From assembly GCA_016839405.1 (NCBI GenBank), contig JAEOUJ010000078.1:1-10321 (forward strand): a DNA stretch of 10,321 nucleotides. Reading direction: 5' to 3'. The DNA is from Candidatus Gerdarchaeota archaeon (lineage in GTDB: Archaea > Asgardarchaeota > Heimdallarchaeia > JABLTI01). Within the stretch, counting starts at the first letter, position 1; each line of letters starts with the position of its first letter. The translations under genes were made by a program, and so were the position numbers. Positions 1-6,794 of the stretch are shown here, in pieces. The notes below the pieces were generated by a model. That model was given only the letters and a program-made list of their open reading frames with translations, was not told the DNA's origin and ran no database searches.

Positions 1-10
1 AAAACACCAA

Positions 11-28
11 TAAGATTTTTCAATCTTA
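11..28. promoter_or_regulatory. Perfect inverted repeat upstream of the dimethylargininase gene
   Basis: The arms TAAGATT (11-17) and AATCTTA (22-28) flank a TTTC spacer and end 16 bp before the ATG at 45. The position is where an archaeal core promoter would lie (CTTATA at about 25-30), so it could be an operator. It could equally be the terminator hairpin of a gene left of the window, or chance in AT-rich DNA. No SD precedes the ATG. Confidence 0.3.
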
Positions 29-44
29 TAGTACAAGTAATTTT

Positions 45-800
45 ATGAAATATAAAATAGCCATAACTCGTGAACCACCAGTAACTTTTGATGGTTGTTT
101 GTCTGATCATCCGCTAAAAAAATATCTTAATATTGGACAAGCTCGTAGACAGCATGAAATTTATTGTCAAACTTTATCGGATTTAGGCATAGAGATTATT
201 AAATTACCAAGAGAAGATAAATTTCCTGATTCATGTTTTGTTGAAGATACTGTTGTTATCCATAGCAAAAAGGCATTTATTGGCAGAATGGCTCATAAGA
301 GTAGAAGAGGAGAAGAAGAAGCTATAATTGATACTTTGGAAGGGGATTTCGAAATAGCTAAAGCTAATGAACCAGCTATTTTAGAAGGTGGGGATGTTGT
401 TCACTTTGATGATAAATTATTGTGTGGAATAACTAAACGAACAAATGAAGAAGGAGCTCGACAACTTCGTGAATCTATGCCAATATCTGTTGAAACATTT
501 CACTTACCTGAAATTATGCATTTGAAGAGCTATGTAAATTACCTTGGAAATAACAAAATCATTATTTCAGAATATTATGCTAATCAACCTATATTTGAAA
601 CATACCATAAAATAGTAATCCCAAGAACTGAAACATACGCAACTAATGTTTTAGCTATTAACAATGTGATTATTATGGCTCAAAATTATCCTAAATCACA
701 TAAGTTGCTTCAAGACGCAGGTTTTGAAGTAATTATTATAGATGTTTCAGAAATTACTAAATGTGATGGAGCTTTAACTTGTTTGTCAATTCTCTTTTAA
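45..800 (+). CDS. Dimethylargininase-type (DDAH) amidinohydrolase
   Basis: 251 residues, the usual size of bacterial DDAH (about 254). The family hydrolyses N-omega-methylated arginines to citrulline plus methylamines in the cytoplasm; some relatives act on arginine. Visible motifs: FVEDT (65-69, substrate-carboxylate/guanidino region), EGGDV (114-118, with the triad Glu114), HLKS (His159) and the C-terminal DGALTCLS with nucleophile Cys246. Spacing matches the known Pseudomonas triad E114/H162/C249 almost exactly, so the active site is complete. ATG at 45 gives the family's normal N-terminus; no SD is seen. A T-tract hairpin follows the stop directly, so it is probably monocistronic. A ureohydrolase gene 1.3 kb downstream suggests related guanidino metabolism, but the two are separated by two unrelated genes. 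Family assignment is firm; the true substrate (methylarginine or arginine) is not decided by sequence. Confidence 0.9.
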   Translation: MKYKIAITREPPVTFDGCLSDHPLKKYLNIGQARRQHEIYCQTLSDLGIEIIKLPREDKFPDSCFVEDTVVIHSKKAFIGRMAHKSRRGEEEAIIDTLEGDFEIAKANEPAILEGGDVVHFDDKLLCGITKRTNEEGARQLRESMPISVETFHLPEIMHLKSYVNYLGNNKIIISEYYANQPIFETYHKIVIPRTETYATNVLAINNVIIMAQNYPKSHKLLQDAGFEVIIIDVSEITKCDGALTCLSILF

Positions 801-816
801 TTCTTTTTTTAAAGAA
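801..816 (+). terminator. T-tract hairpin terminator after the DDAH gene
   Basis: The arms TTCTTT (801-806) and AAAGAA (811-816) enclose TTTT, giving an unbroken T7 run at 804-810 directly after the TAA stop. Archaeal RNA polymerase terminates at oligo-T in the coding strand, so the T run itself is the likely signal and the weak A/T hairpin may be incidental. Confidence 0.5.
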
Positions 817-862
817 AGGTAAAATGAAAAAGATTTATTAATTCAAAAAAATAAAATGAATC

Positions 863-881
863 GTTATAAATGTATTTGGAG
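863..881 (+). promoter_or_regulatory. TATA-like box and SD of the DUF4190-like gene
   Basis: GTTATAAAT at 863-870 is a TATA-like element centred about 23-25 bp before the ATG at 890. GGAG at 878-881 is followed by an 8-nt spacer. The two readings compete: if this TATA is used, transcription starts at or next to the ATG and the GGAG would not be in the mRNA. A promoter further upstream would make the GGAG a normal SD. Confidence 0.4.
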
Positions 882-889
882 TTATACTG

Positions 890-1135
890 ATGCCAGATCC
901 ACAAGACACAACAACTGGTACTCTAGCATTAATTTTTGGTATTCTTGGATGTGTAAATATTCTACCATGTTTAGGTCCTCTACTAGCATTAATATTTGGT
1001 TATTCTTCTAGAGGAACTGCTGGTGAGGGCAATGGTCGAATCGGTCGAATATTAGGATGGTTAGCTATCTGTATCATTCCAATAGCTGCTGCTGTTGTAT
1101 TGATATTGAATTATCTAGTATTCCTATGGTTCTGA
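890..1135 (+). CDS. Small DUF4190-like two-helix membrane protein
   Basis: 81 residues. A short polar N-terminus (MPDPQDTTTG) is followed by a first hydrophobic helix with Gly-Cys and Pro-Cys turns (about 11-38), then a Gly/Arg-rich loop (YSSRGTAGEGNGRIGRI), and a second helix (about 54-80). The pattern 'ALIFGILG…LALIFGY…GxGRIGRILGW' matches DUF4190, a small membrane domain of unknown function common in bacteria and archaea. Here it stands alone, without the kinase or signalling domain often seen next to DUF4190. The protein ends immediately after helix 2. It is framed by its own promoter-like element and a strong terminator, so it appears to be a single-gene transcript. The function is unknown. 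DUF4190 membership is by eye. Confidence 0.75.
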   Translation: MPDPQDTTTGTLALIFGILGCVNILPCLGPLLALIFGYSSRGTAGEGNGRIGRILGWLAICIIPIAAAVVLILNYLVFLWF

Positions 1136-1161
1136 ATACCATAATTAAAAAATGATTCATT

Positions 1162-1188
1162 AGGGATTTATCCCTTTTTTTTCTTTTA
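1162..1188 (+). terminator. Intrinsic-type terminator between convergent genes
   Basis: AGGGA (1162-1166), TTTA loop and TCCCT (1171-1175) form a GC-containing stem, extendable by one T-A pair. It runs straight into a T-rich tract (T9 with the stem's last T, C, T4). It lies 27 bp after the DUF4190 stop and 12 bp beyond the convergent TPR gene's stop. Read on the minus strand the same stem is followed a little later by T6, so it could serve both transcripts. Confidence 0.65.
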
Positions 1189-1199
1189 TTTCCTAATTA

Positions 1200-1880
1200 T
1201 TACTGAATCATATATTGGAAAAGAGATAAATCCATTAATGAATAGAATGACATCTCTTTTGATGCTTGGTCTTTTAGTAATGGATCTAAAGTAAGAGCTC
1301 TTTCTAATGAATAAAGTGCTTCATCTAGGCGATAATTTTCTGAATAGAATGTTGCTAACGTATACCATGTATCAGCTGAATCTTCTTCTATTGATAATGA
1401 TAATTCTAAACACTCAATAGCTTTATCATGGTAACCTAAATTATAATAGGTTAATCCTAAATTATGCCAAGCAATATCATTATATTGCTCTTTTTTAGAT
1501 ATATAGTCGAATGCATTTAAAGCTTCATCATATAATTCTAACATATAAGCCATTTGACCATGTTTTCCAATTGCATTTAAATTATTTTGATTCTTCTTCA
1601 TTGCTTGTTCATAGTAATGGTAAGCTTGTTCTATTTCACCTAAAGATTCATATGCTTGTGCTATTTTCATCAAAATTCTAAAAGTTCTTTTAACATAGTG
1701 TTTGCGGAGTAATTTTTTCCAACAATGAATGGCTTCCTCATATTCAGCCTGTTTATATAAAGCATCCGCTAGGAAATCTAAAAGAGCATATTTTTCAGGT
1801 GTTTTTCGAAGAAGTTGTTTGTAATAAACAATTTCCTTGCCTTCTTCGTGATTCCATTTTTCTAACCTTCCTAGGGTCAT
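1200..1880 (-). CDS. Tetratricopeptide-repeat (TPR) protein
   Basis: 226 residues built almost entirely of TPR helix pairs. Repeats start near residues 30 (LLDFLADALYKQAEYEEAIH), 66 (ILMKIAQAYESLGEIEQAYH), 103, 136 (AWHNLGLTYYNLGYHDKAIE) and 171 (TWYTLATFYSENYRLDEALY). Each carries the typical W/L-G-Y-A pattern, and a last short helix follows at 205-226. No signal peptide, membrane segment or catalytic domain is visible, so it should be a cytoplasmic protein-protein interaction scaffold. The partner cannot be deduced. The ATG at 1880 has an AGGAG SD nine bases upstream, which supports this start; the SD is inside a hairpin. The gene stands alone between a shared terminator and a divergent promoter region. 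TPR identity is secure, the role unknown. Confidence 0.85.
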   Translation of the reverse strand: MTLGRLEKWNHEEGKEIVYYKQLLRKTPEKYALLDFLADALYKQAEYEEAIHCWKKLLRKHYVKRTFRILMKIAQAYESLGEIEQAYHYYEQAMKKNQNNLNAIGKHGQMAYMLELYDEALNAFDYISKKEQYNDIAWHNLGLTYYNLGYHDKAIECLELSLSIEEDSADTWYTLATFYSENYRLDEALYSLERALTLDPLLKDQASKEMSFYSLMDLSLFQYMIQ

Positions 1881-1889
1881 GCCTTGATA

Positions 1890-1908
1890 CTCCTAGCGCG
1901 CACTAGGA
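1890..1908 (-). promoter_or_regulatory. SD-sequestering hairpin in the TPR mRNA leader
   Basis: On the minus-strand mRNA the arms UCCUAG (1908-1903) and CUAGGA (1896-1891) pair around a UGCGCG loop. The 3' arm plus the next G is the AGGAG SD (1894-1890), nine bases before the ATG. The GC-rich loop stands out in this AT-rich DNA. A further CCTAGG palindrome lies just inside the gene at about 1869-1874 and could compete for the same bases. The structure could dampen or control translation; a DNA operator is the alternative. Confidence 0.45.
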
Positions 1909-1944
1909 ACCATTAAGAATTATTGCCCCGAACCTCTATGTTTC

Positions 1945-1955
1945 AATATATATAT
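1945..1955 (-). promoter_or_regulatory. TATA-like box for the TPR gene
   Basis: An alternating A/T run (ATATATATAT) read on the minus strand. With the usual archaeal spacing of about 25 bp, transcription would begin near 1920-1928. That gives a leader of roughly 40-45 nt containing the whole hairpin and SD. No clear BRE is seen upstream. Confidence 0.4.
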
Positions 1956-2056
1956 GGTAATCATAGTATTAAAACATTAGTCTTCATCTAATAATACAAA
2001 AATGATTCATTTCTTTTAATTTTGATTAAATAAAATTTAATTTTTTATTGTCAAAA

Positions 2057-2070
2057 TGAAAAATTTATGA
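2057..2070 (+). promoter_or_regulatory. BRE/TATA-like promoter of the ureohydrolase gene
   Basis: TGAAAAA followed by TTTATGA resembles an archaeal BRE-TATA pair, placing the transcription start near 2090-2095 and the ATG about 20 nt later. Other A/T runs in 2025-2050 could also serve. No good SD precedes the start. Confidence 0.3.
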
Positions 2071-2111
2071 ATAAAAGATGAATTAATGACTTCAACAAGC
2101 TAGTGGTTAAT

Positions 2112-3011
2112 ATGAATTCATCAACAAATCCTATTAGACCCTTTTTTGGAGCTACAACTGATAATATAAATTTTGCAAATATTTGTGCTATGGGAATACC
2201 CTGGGAGAAATCCAGTTCTTTTAGATCAGGTGCAATACAAGGTCCAGAATATATACGTCATGCAACAACTGAAGCCTTGTATAATTCATTTACTGAAATT
2301 GGTAAAAACTTGAAAGAACACTTTCAAATTTTTGATATTGGTGATATTCCTTTATCTGAGCTTTCAGAAATGGATGCGAAATTAAGATTAACAAATACAA
2401 TTTCAAATCACAATAAATATGGTATGAAATTTTTCTTTCTAGGTGGTGATCATTTATCTACATATTTTACTTTCACTTCTCTTAAAAAATTGAATAACGC
2501 ACGATTAGGATTAATTTATGTTGATGCTCATCCTGACTTGTATGATCACTATGAAGGAAACCCCTATTCTCATGCTTGCGTTGTTAAAAGGATTTTAGAT
2601 GAAACAGATATTGAACCTGAAACAATTTTTCAAGTTGGTATTAGGGCTTCAACTAAAGAACAAACTGAATTAGCTAAATCAAAGAAAATTAACACGTTCA
2701 CAACATTAGACTTTCAACAATTAGGACCAAAGGCATTAGCTGAAGAAGTAAGAAATCAATTGCCAAAATATCTTGATGGTGTTTATCTTTCAATTGATTT
2801 AGATATCCTTGATCCTGCTTATGCACCAGGTGTTGGTAATCCAGAACCTGGTGGTCTATCTACTCGAAATCTAATTGAATTCATTCAAAGTTTGCAGGGG
2901 ATTAAATTACTTGCATTTGATATAGTGGAACTTTGTCCTAAATTTGATTATTCAGGTATTACATCATTAGCTGCAGCAAAAATAGTAAAAGAAACCCTGG
3001 GTATAATGTAA
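2112..3011 (+). CDS. Agmatinase-family ureohydrolase (SpeB-like)
   Basis: 299 residues from ATG 2112; an in-frame GTG at 2103 would add three residues. Neither start has a convincing SD. The ureohydrolase fold removes urea from guanidino compounds using two Mn ions. Metal motifs are complete (numbered from the ATG): GGDH (His114), DAHPD (Asp138, His140, Asp142) and SIDLDILDP (Asp229, Asp231), followed by APGVGNPEPGG and a VELCP segment. The DAHPDLYD…YSHAC signature (His154) resembles the agmatinase branch rather than arginase, which has an asparagine-rich loop there. Agmatine to putrescine plus urea is therefore the likely reaction, with arginase or guanidine hydrolase as alternatives. A TATA-like promoter precedes it. 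It ends 15 bp from the convergent nitrilase-type gene. Confidence 0.88.
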   Translation: MNSSTNPIRPFFGATTDNINFANICAMGIPWEKSSSFRSGAIQGPEYIRHATTEALYNSFTEIGKNLKEHFQIFDIGDIPLSELSEMDAKLRLTNTISNHNKYGMKFFFLGGDHLSTYFTFTSLKKLNNARLGLIYVDAHPDLYDHYEGNPYSHACVVKRILDETDIEPETIFQVGIRASTKEQTELAKSKKINTFTTLDFQQLGPKALAEEVRNQLPKYLDGVYLSIDLDILDPAYAPGVGNPEPGGLSTRNLIEFIQSLQGIKLLAFDIVELCPKFDYSGITSLAAAKIVKETLGIM

Positions 3012-3026
3012 GAGTATCTATTAAAA

Positions 3027-3812
3027 TTATAATTTCCTATCTTCCAATACAGGTATATACTTTCTAGTTTTATTCAAAAATTCTTTATCGAGAACAGCGA
3101 TCATAACATGGTCTTTCTTCTTACTAGATTTAATTACTTCACCCATAGGATTAATTATACGAGATGAACCTGCATAAGTTACTTCTACATTTGTTCTTTC
3201 AATTCCTATTCTACTTACTGCAATATGATAGCAAGTATTTTCTACTGCTCTAGCTGCTGCGAGTAAATCAAAATGTTGTATTCTTTGAGCTGGCCAGGCA
3301 GCAGTTGTAATTAATATTTCTGCCCCTTGTTTTGCTAATGATCTTGCTACTTCAGGAAACCGCAAATCATAACATATAGAAAGACCAACTATTGCTTTTC
3401 CCTCAAAATTAATTGGGGAAGGAACTTCTATTCCATGAGAAAAATGCTCTTTTTCAGTTCCCCACAAATGAATTTTGTTATATTGATAGATTAACCCTTT
3501 AGTAGGGCTAATAATAAAACCACAATTATAAAATTGTGAATTTTCTTTTGTTAAAAAAGAACCTGCAATTCCAACTGTATATTTTTTACTTATATTTGTA
3601 AGTTCGTTTATTGTTTTGCTGTTTTTCATATTTTCAGCAAGTTCTGGAAATTTATCATATGGAAAACCAGTAGTAAATAATTCTGGAACTATCCATAAAT
3701 CAATTTTTTCTTGTTGATAATTTTTCACCTTTTCAAGAAATTTAGCTAAATTAGCTTCTTTATTAGCTGTTATTATCTCCATTTGAAAAATTGCTACTTT
3801 GATATTTTCCAT
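3027..3812 (-). CDS. Carbon-nitrogen hydrolase (nitrilase superfamily; omega-amidase/Nit-like)
   Basis: 261 residues with the complete Glu-Lys-Cys triad of the nitrilase superfamily: Glu44 in VPELF, Lys113 in YNKIHLWG and Cys147 in SICYDLRFPE. A second conserved Glu follows in RAVEN (191). YNKIHLWGTEKEHFSHG and CYDLRFPEVAR resemble the omega-amidase/YafV and Nit groups. These hydrolyse amides of 2-oxo acids or deaminated glutathione. N-carbamoylputrescine amidases are also related and cannot be ruled out. Cytoplasmic, no signal peptide. ATG at 3812 has a GGAG SD with an 8-nt spacer. It lies 23 bp downstream of the AP-endonuclease gene on the same strand, so it is probably the second gene of that operon. 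The neighbouring ureohydrolase is convergent, not co-transcribed. Confidence 0.85.
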   Translation of the reverse strand: MENIKVAIFQMEIITANKEANLAKFLEKVKNYQQEKIDLWIVPELFTTGFPYDKFPELAENMKNSKTINELTNISKKYTVGIAGSFLTKENSQFYNCGFIISPTKGLIYQYNKIHLWGTEKEHFSHGIEVPSPINFEGKAIVGLSICYDLRFPEVARSLAKQGAEILITTAAWPAQRIQHFDLLAAARAVENTCYHIAVSRIGIERTNVEVTYAGSSRIINPMGEVIKSSKKKDHVMIAVLDKEFLNKTRKYIPVLEDRKL

Positions 3813-3835
3813 AAATAAATCTCCAAATCAATTTT

Positions 3836-4633
3836 TCATATTTTAATTTTCAATCCAATTGGGCAATGATCTGAACCAATAACATCTATTAGCATATAAG
3901 AGTCAATTACTTTTTCAATTAAATTTCCTGAAACAAAGAAATAATCTAATCGCCAGCCAACATTTCTTTCTCGAGCACCTATATTTCTAACAGACCACCA
4001 AGTATAAGCTTCTGCTTTATCAGGATAAAAATATCTAAATGTATCAATGTAACCTTTTTTAATAACATCATCTATCCACTCTCTCTCAATTGGTAAAAAT
4101 CCACTAATAGTTTCATTAGCTTTTGGATGAGTTAAATCTATAGGTTTATGAGCTGTATTAACATCTCCACAAAATATAATTGATTTTCCTTTCTTTTTTA
4201 AATCTTCAATATATTGAAGAAATACATCATAATATTCCATTTTATAGTTTAACCTCTCTTGATTTTTCTTACCATTTGGAAAATAGGAATTTAATAATAC
4301 AAAATTCGGAAATTCTGTTATAACATGTCTCCCTTCATTATCTAAGTGACTTTTACCCAAAGTTGTTGTGATGTTTAATGGTTTATCTTTTGTGAAAGTA
4401 ACAACACCACTATATCCTTTTCTTTCAGCTGAGCTCCAATAATTATGATATCCTTTAAGATTTAGTAGTTTTGTTGGCATTTGCTCTTGTTGAGCTTTTG
4501 TTTCTTGAATACATAAAATATCTGGTGATTCATTAACAATCCACTCATAAAAATTCTGACCAGATATTAAATCCTTTTTTAAAAGGGCTCTAATTCCATT
4601 TACATTCCAAGAAATTAATTTTAATTCATTCAT
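3836..4633 (-). CDS. xth: Exonuclease III-family AP endonuclease
   Basis: 265 residues, full length for ExoIII/APE1 enzymes, which incise DNA 5' of abasic sites in base-excision repair. All signature residues are present: SWNVNGIRA (Asn10, Asn12), IQETK (Glu44, metal), SYFPNG (Tyr117), CGDVNTAH (Asp157, Asn159), WRLDYFFVS (Asp230) and GSDHCP (Asp255-His256 pair). The CGDVNTAHKPIDL and GFLPIERE segments resemble APE1/Bacteroidetes-type ExoA more than E. coli XthA. ATG at 4633 is the only plausible start given the family N-terminus (MNELKLISWN). It lacks an SD; an A/T box at about 4679-4686 could give a leader of about 20-25 nt. It is the first gene of a probable pair with the nitrilase-type gene and divergent from feoB across a 148-bp spacer. 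Confidence 0.93.
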   Translation of the reverse strand: MNELKLISWNVNGIRALLKKDLISGQNFYEWIVNESPDILCIQETKAQQEQMPTKLLNLKGYHNYWSSAERKGYSGVVTFTKDKPLNITTTLGKSHLDNEGRHVITEFPNFVLLNSYFPNGKKNQERLNYKMEYYDVFLQYIEDLKKKGKSIIFCGDVNTAHKPIDLTHPKANETISGFLPIEREWIDDVIKKGYIDTFRYFYPDKAEAYTWWSVRNIGARERNVGWRLDYFFVSGNLIEKVIDSYMLIDVIGSDHCPIGLKIKI

Positions 4634-4714
4634 GCATTTATTTTTATTTTATTCTCTTTTGAAAGTTACCTTTAATTTCTTATATTGTTAGTTATACAAA
4701 GATTTTTAACAGAG

Positions 4715-4733
4715 TTAGGTTATCCGAACTTTA
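4715..4733 (+). promoter_or_regulatory. DtxR/IdeR-type iron box upstream of feoB
   Basis: TTAGGTTATCCGAACTTTA matches the well-known DtxR/IdeR operator consensus TWAGGTTAGSCTAACCTWA at 16 of 19 positions, counting degenerate ones. It keeps the GTT-N5-AAC dyad core. It sits immediately upstream of the BRE/TATA-like element of feoB and 49 bp from its start. In Fe(II)-replete cells a DtxR-family repressor bound here would block the transcription factors. The divergent xth start is about 80 bp away. Consensus is from known bacteria and some archaea; binding here is inferred. Confidence 0.65.
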
Positions 4734-4752
4734 CGGAAAATAGTAATATTAT
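4734..4752 (+). promoter_or_regulatory. BRE/TATA-like promoter of the feo operon
   Basis: CGGAAAA (4734-4740) followed by the A/T run TAGTAATATTAT resembles a BRE plus TATA box. It predicts a transcription start near 4770-4775 and a very short leader before the TTG at 4782. It abuts the iron box, the arrangement expected for repression. Confidence 0.45.
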
Positions 4753-4781
4753 TTCAATTATTTTAATGGATTTGAATTGAA

Positions 4782-6794
4782 TTGGCTAGAATAGCATTAA
4801 TTGGTAATCCAAATGTTGGTAAAAGTGTTATTTTCAATGCGCTAACAGGATTGAACCAAACAATTGCTAATTTTCCAGGTTGCACAGTTGAAAAAAAAGA
4901 GGGAGGTATGTCTTATAACAATCGTTTAATAGAAGTTATAGATTTACCAGGTATTTATTCACTAACACCTCATTCTATTGATGAAGAAATTTCTAGAGAA
5001 TATATAGTAGGAGAAAATCCAGATTTGGTAGTTGCTATTCTTGATGCATCAAATTTAGAAAGAAATCTATATTTAACATTACAATTGATGGAACTTAATG
5101 TTAATCTTCTAATTGTTTTAAACATGATTGATTTAGCTGAACAAAAAGGATTGGTTGTGGATAGTAATAAATTATCTCAGAATCTTGGTGTTCCTATAAT
5201 TGAAACAATAGCAGCGAAAGAAAAAGGGATAGCTGAATTGAAAGATGCAATATGTTATTTTCTAGACAATCCAACAAAATCCAAACCAATTATTTGGTCT
5301 GGTGAAATTGCTAAGTGTTTACAAGTAATTTTAGAAGCTATTGCGCCATATGATACTAGATTCAAACATAAATACCCAATTAATTATCTAGCTATTTCGT
5401 TACTTGAAGAAGATGAGTATGCTTGGAATATACTTAAAGAGGCGGGTTTTACAACAATTGAACTTGAGGAAAAAATAAAATCAATTATTGATGAAAAATT
5501 TCGAGGAGATGCTGGTGTAGCAATAGTTGATGCTAGGTATGAAATAGTAAAAGACTTCATTAAAGATGTGCAAACGGATTATCGAGGTAAGAAATGGGCT
5601 TTAACAGATATGCTTGATGAAGTTTTAACAAATCGATTTCTAGGCTTACCAATATTTCTAGCAATTATGTGGGGGGTTTTTCAATTAACTTTTACAGCAG
5701 GTCAACCATTAGTTGATTTAATTAGCTTGGGATTTAATAAACTAGGAGAGTTAATTTATTATCTCTCTGATTTATTAGATGGCACAGGCAATGGAATTAA
5801 TCCAATATCTAATTTTATTGTAGGAGCTATTGTAGATGGCGTAGGTTCTGTTCTATCATTTCTTCCCTATCTAATTATCTTGTTTATAGCAATAGCAATC
5901 CTTGAAGACACAGGATATCTATCACGAGTTGCTTATATTATGGATAAATTCATGAGTAGACTCGGTTTACATGGACATTCTATGATTCCAATGCTTCTTG
6001 GTTTTGGGTGTAATGTTCCTGCAATAATGGCTACTCGATCAATTAAAAATGAACGAGATAGAAAAACAACAATTATGATAAATAGTTTTATGTCTTGTTC
6101 AGCAAGATTACCTGTTTACGTTCTTATAGCTGGAACTTTGTTTCCAGTTTATGCTGGTATAACAACATTAAGCTTGTATGTTCTAGGGGTTTTAGTAGGA
6201 ATAACTTTTGCTTGGTTATTTAGAAAAACAATATTCAGGGGTGAAAAAACTCCATTAATTATTGAACTACAACCTTTTACTTTACCAACTGTAAAAGGCG
6301 TTTTCATTAAAATGTGGAATCAAACAAAAGAATTTTTCAAAAAGGCAAGTACACTAATCCTAGCATCAGTAGTTATAATTTATTTATTAAATGCCTCTGG
6401 TATATTAGAATACTTTGGCAAATTGATTTCATATGCTTTCTGGTGGATGAAAACAACAAATGGTACTTCCATTAGCTGGGAATATGGAGCAGCTCTACTT
6501 TCAGGTTTAGTTGCAAAAGAAGTCATCATTGGTACTTTAGGAACACTATTAGGATTTGCAACAACAAATCCTACAGATCCATCACTTCAAGGTACAATTG
6601 GTATGCTTGGACCAGCAGCAGGATATGGGTTATTGGTTTTTATTTTATTATATGTTCCATGTATTGCTACATTAGCAGTCATTAGAAAAGAAACACGTAG
6701 TCTGAAGTGGATGATGTTTTCATTATTATTTACAACTGTAATTGCATATGCATTATCTGCAGTATTTTATTTCTTGGTGAGTGTGATTGTATGA
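4782..6794 (+). CDS. feoB: Ferrous iron transport protein B (FeoB)
   Basis: 670 residues. The N-terminal GTPase domain shows all G motifs: GNPNVGKS (8-15), Thr35 in GCTVEKKEG, DLPG (54-57), NMID (114-117) and AAKEKG (144-149). A helical linker (about 165-270) acts as the GDP-dissociation-inhibitor region. The membrane part begins near 287 with two Gate regions: GFGCNVPA (Cys410) with SCSARLPVY (Cys439), and LLYVPCIAT (Cys627); GLVAKEVIIG lies between. It imports Fe(II) across the cytoplasmic membrane. The length is normal for archaeal and compact bacterial FeoB. The start is a TTG: an in-frame TGA at 4773-4775 leaves only ATT 4776 or TTG 4782, and MARIALIGNPNVGKS fits the family. The stop overlaps the next gene by ATGA. 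Expression is probably controlled by the upstream iron box. No FeoA is seen in the window. Confidence 0.95.
   Translation: MARIALIGNPNVGKSVIFNALTGLNQTIANFPGCTVEKKEGGMSYNNRLIEVIDLPGIYSLTPHSIDEEISREYIVGENPDLVVAILDASNLERNLYLTLQLMELNVNLLIVLNMIDLAEQKGLVVDSNKLSQNLGVPIIETIAAKEKGIAELKDAICYFLDNPTKSKPIIWSGEIAKCLQVILEAIAPYDTRFKHKYPINYLAISLLEEDEYAWNILKEAGFTTIELEEKIKSIIDEKFRGDAGVAIVDARYEIVKDFIKDVQTDYRGKKWALTDMLDEVLTNRFLGLPIFLAIMWGVFQLTFTAGQPLVDLISLGFNKLGELIYYLSDLLDGTGNGINPISNFIVGAIVDGVGSVLSFLPYLIILFIAIAILEDTGYLSRVAYIMDKFMSRLGLHGHSMIPMLLGFGCNVPAIMATRSIKNERDRKTTIMINSFMSCSARLPVYVLIAGTLFPVYAGITTLSLYVLGVLVGITFAWLFRKTIFRGEKTPLIIELQPFTLPTVKGVFIKMWNQTKEFFKKASTLILASVVIIYLLNASGILEYFGKLISYAFWWMKTTNGTSISWEYGAALLSGLVAKEVIIGTLGTLLGFATTNPTDPSLQGTIGMLGPAAGYGLLVFILLYVPCIATLAVIRKETRSLKWMMFSLLFTTVIAYALSAVFYFLVSVIV

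Noticed and set aside
1881..1940. tRNA on the minus strand, suggested by GGTTCGGGGC
   Set aside because: No acceptor stem, anticodon stem or conserved D-loop can be formed around it.
3012..3026. A bidirectional terminator between the convergent genes
   Set aside because: The 15-bp gap is A/T-rich but shows no stem and no T run long enough to support a call.
6707..6790. A longer N-terminus for the four-helix membrane protein
   Set aside because: It is entirely out-of-frame sequence of the feoB 3' end. ATG 6791 overlaps the feoB stop as ATGA and gives a typical charged cytoplasmic start.
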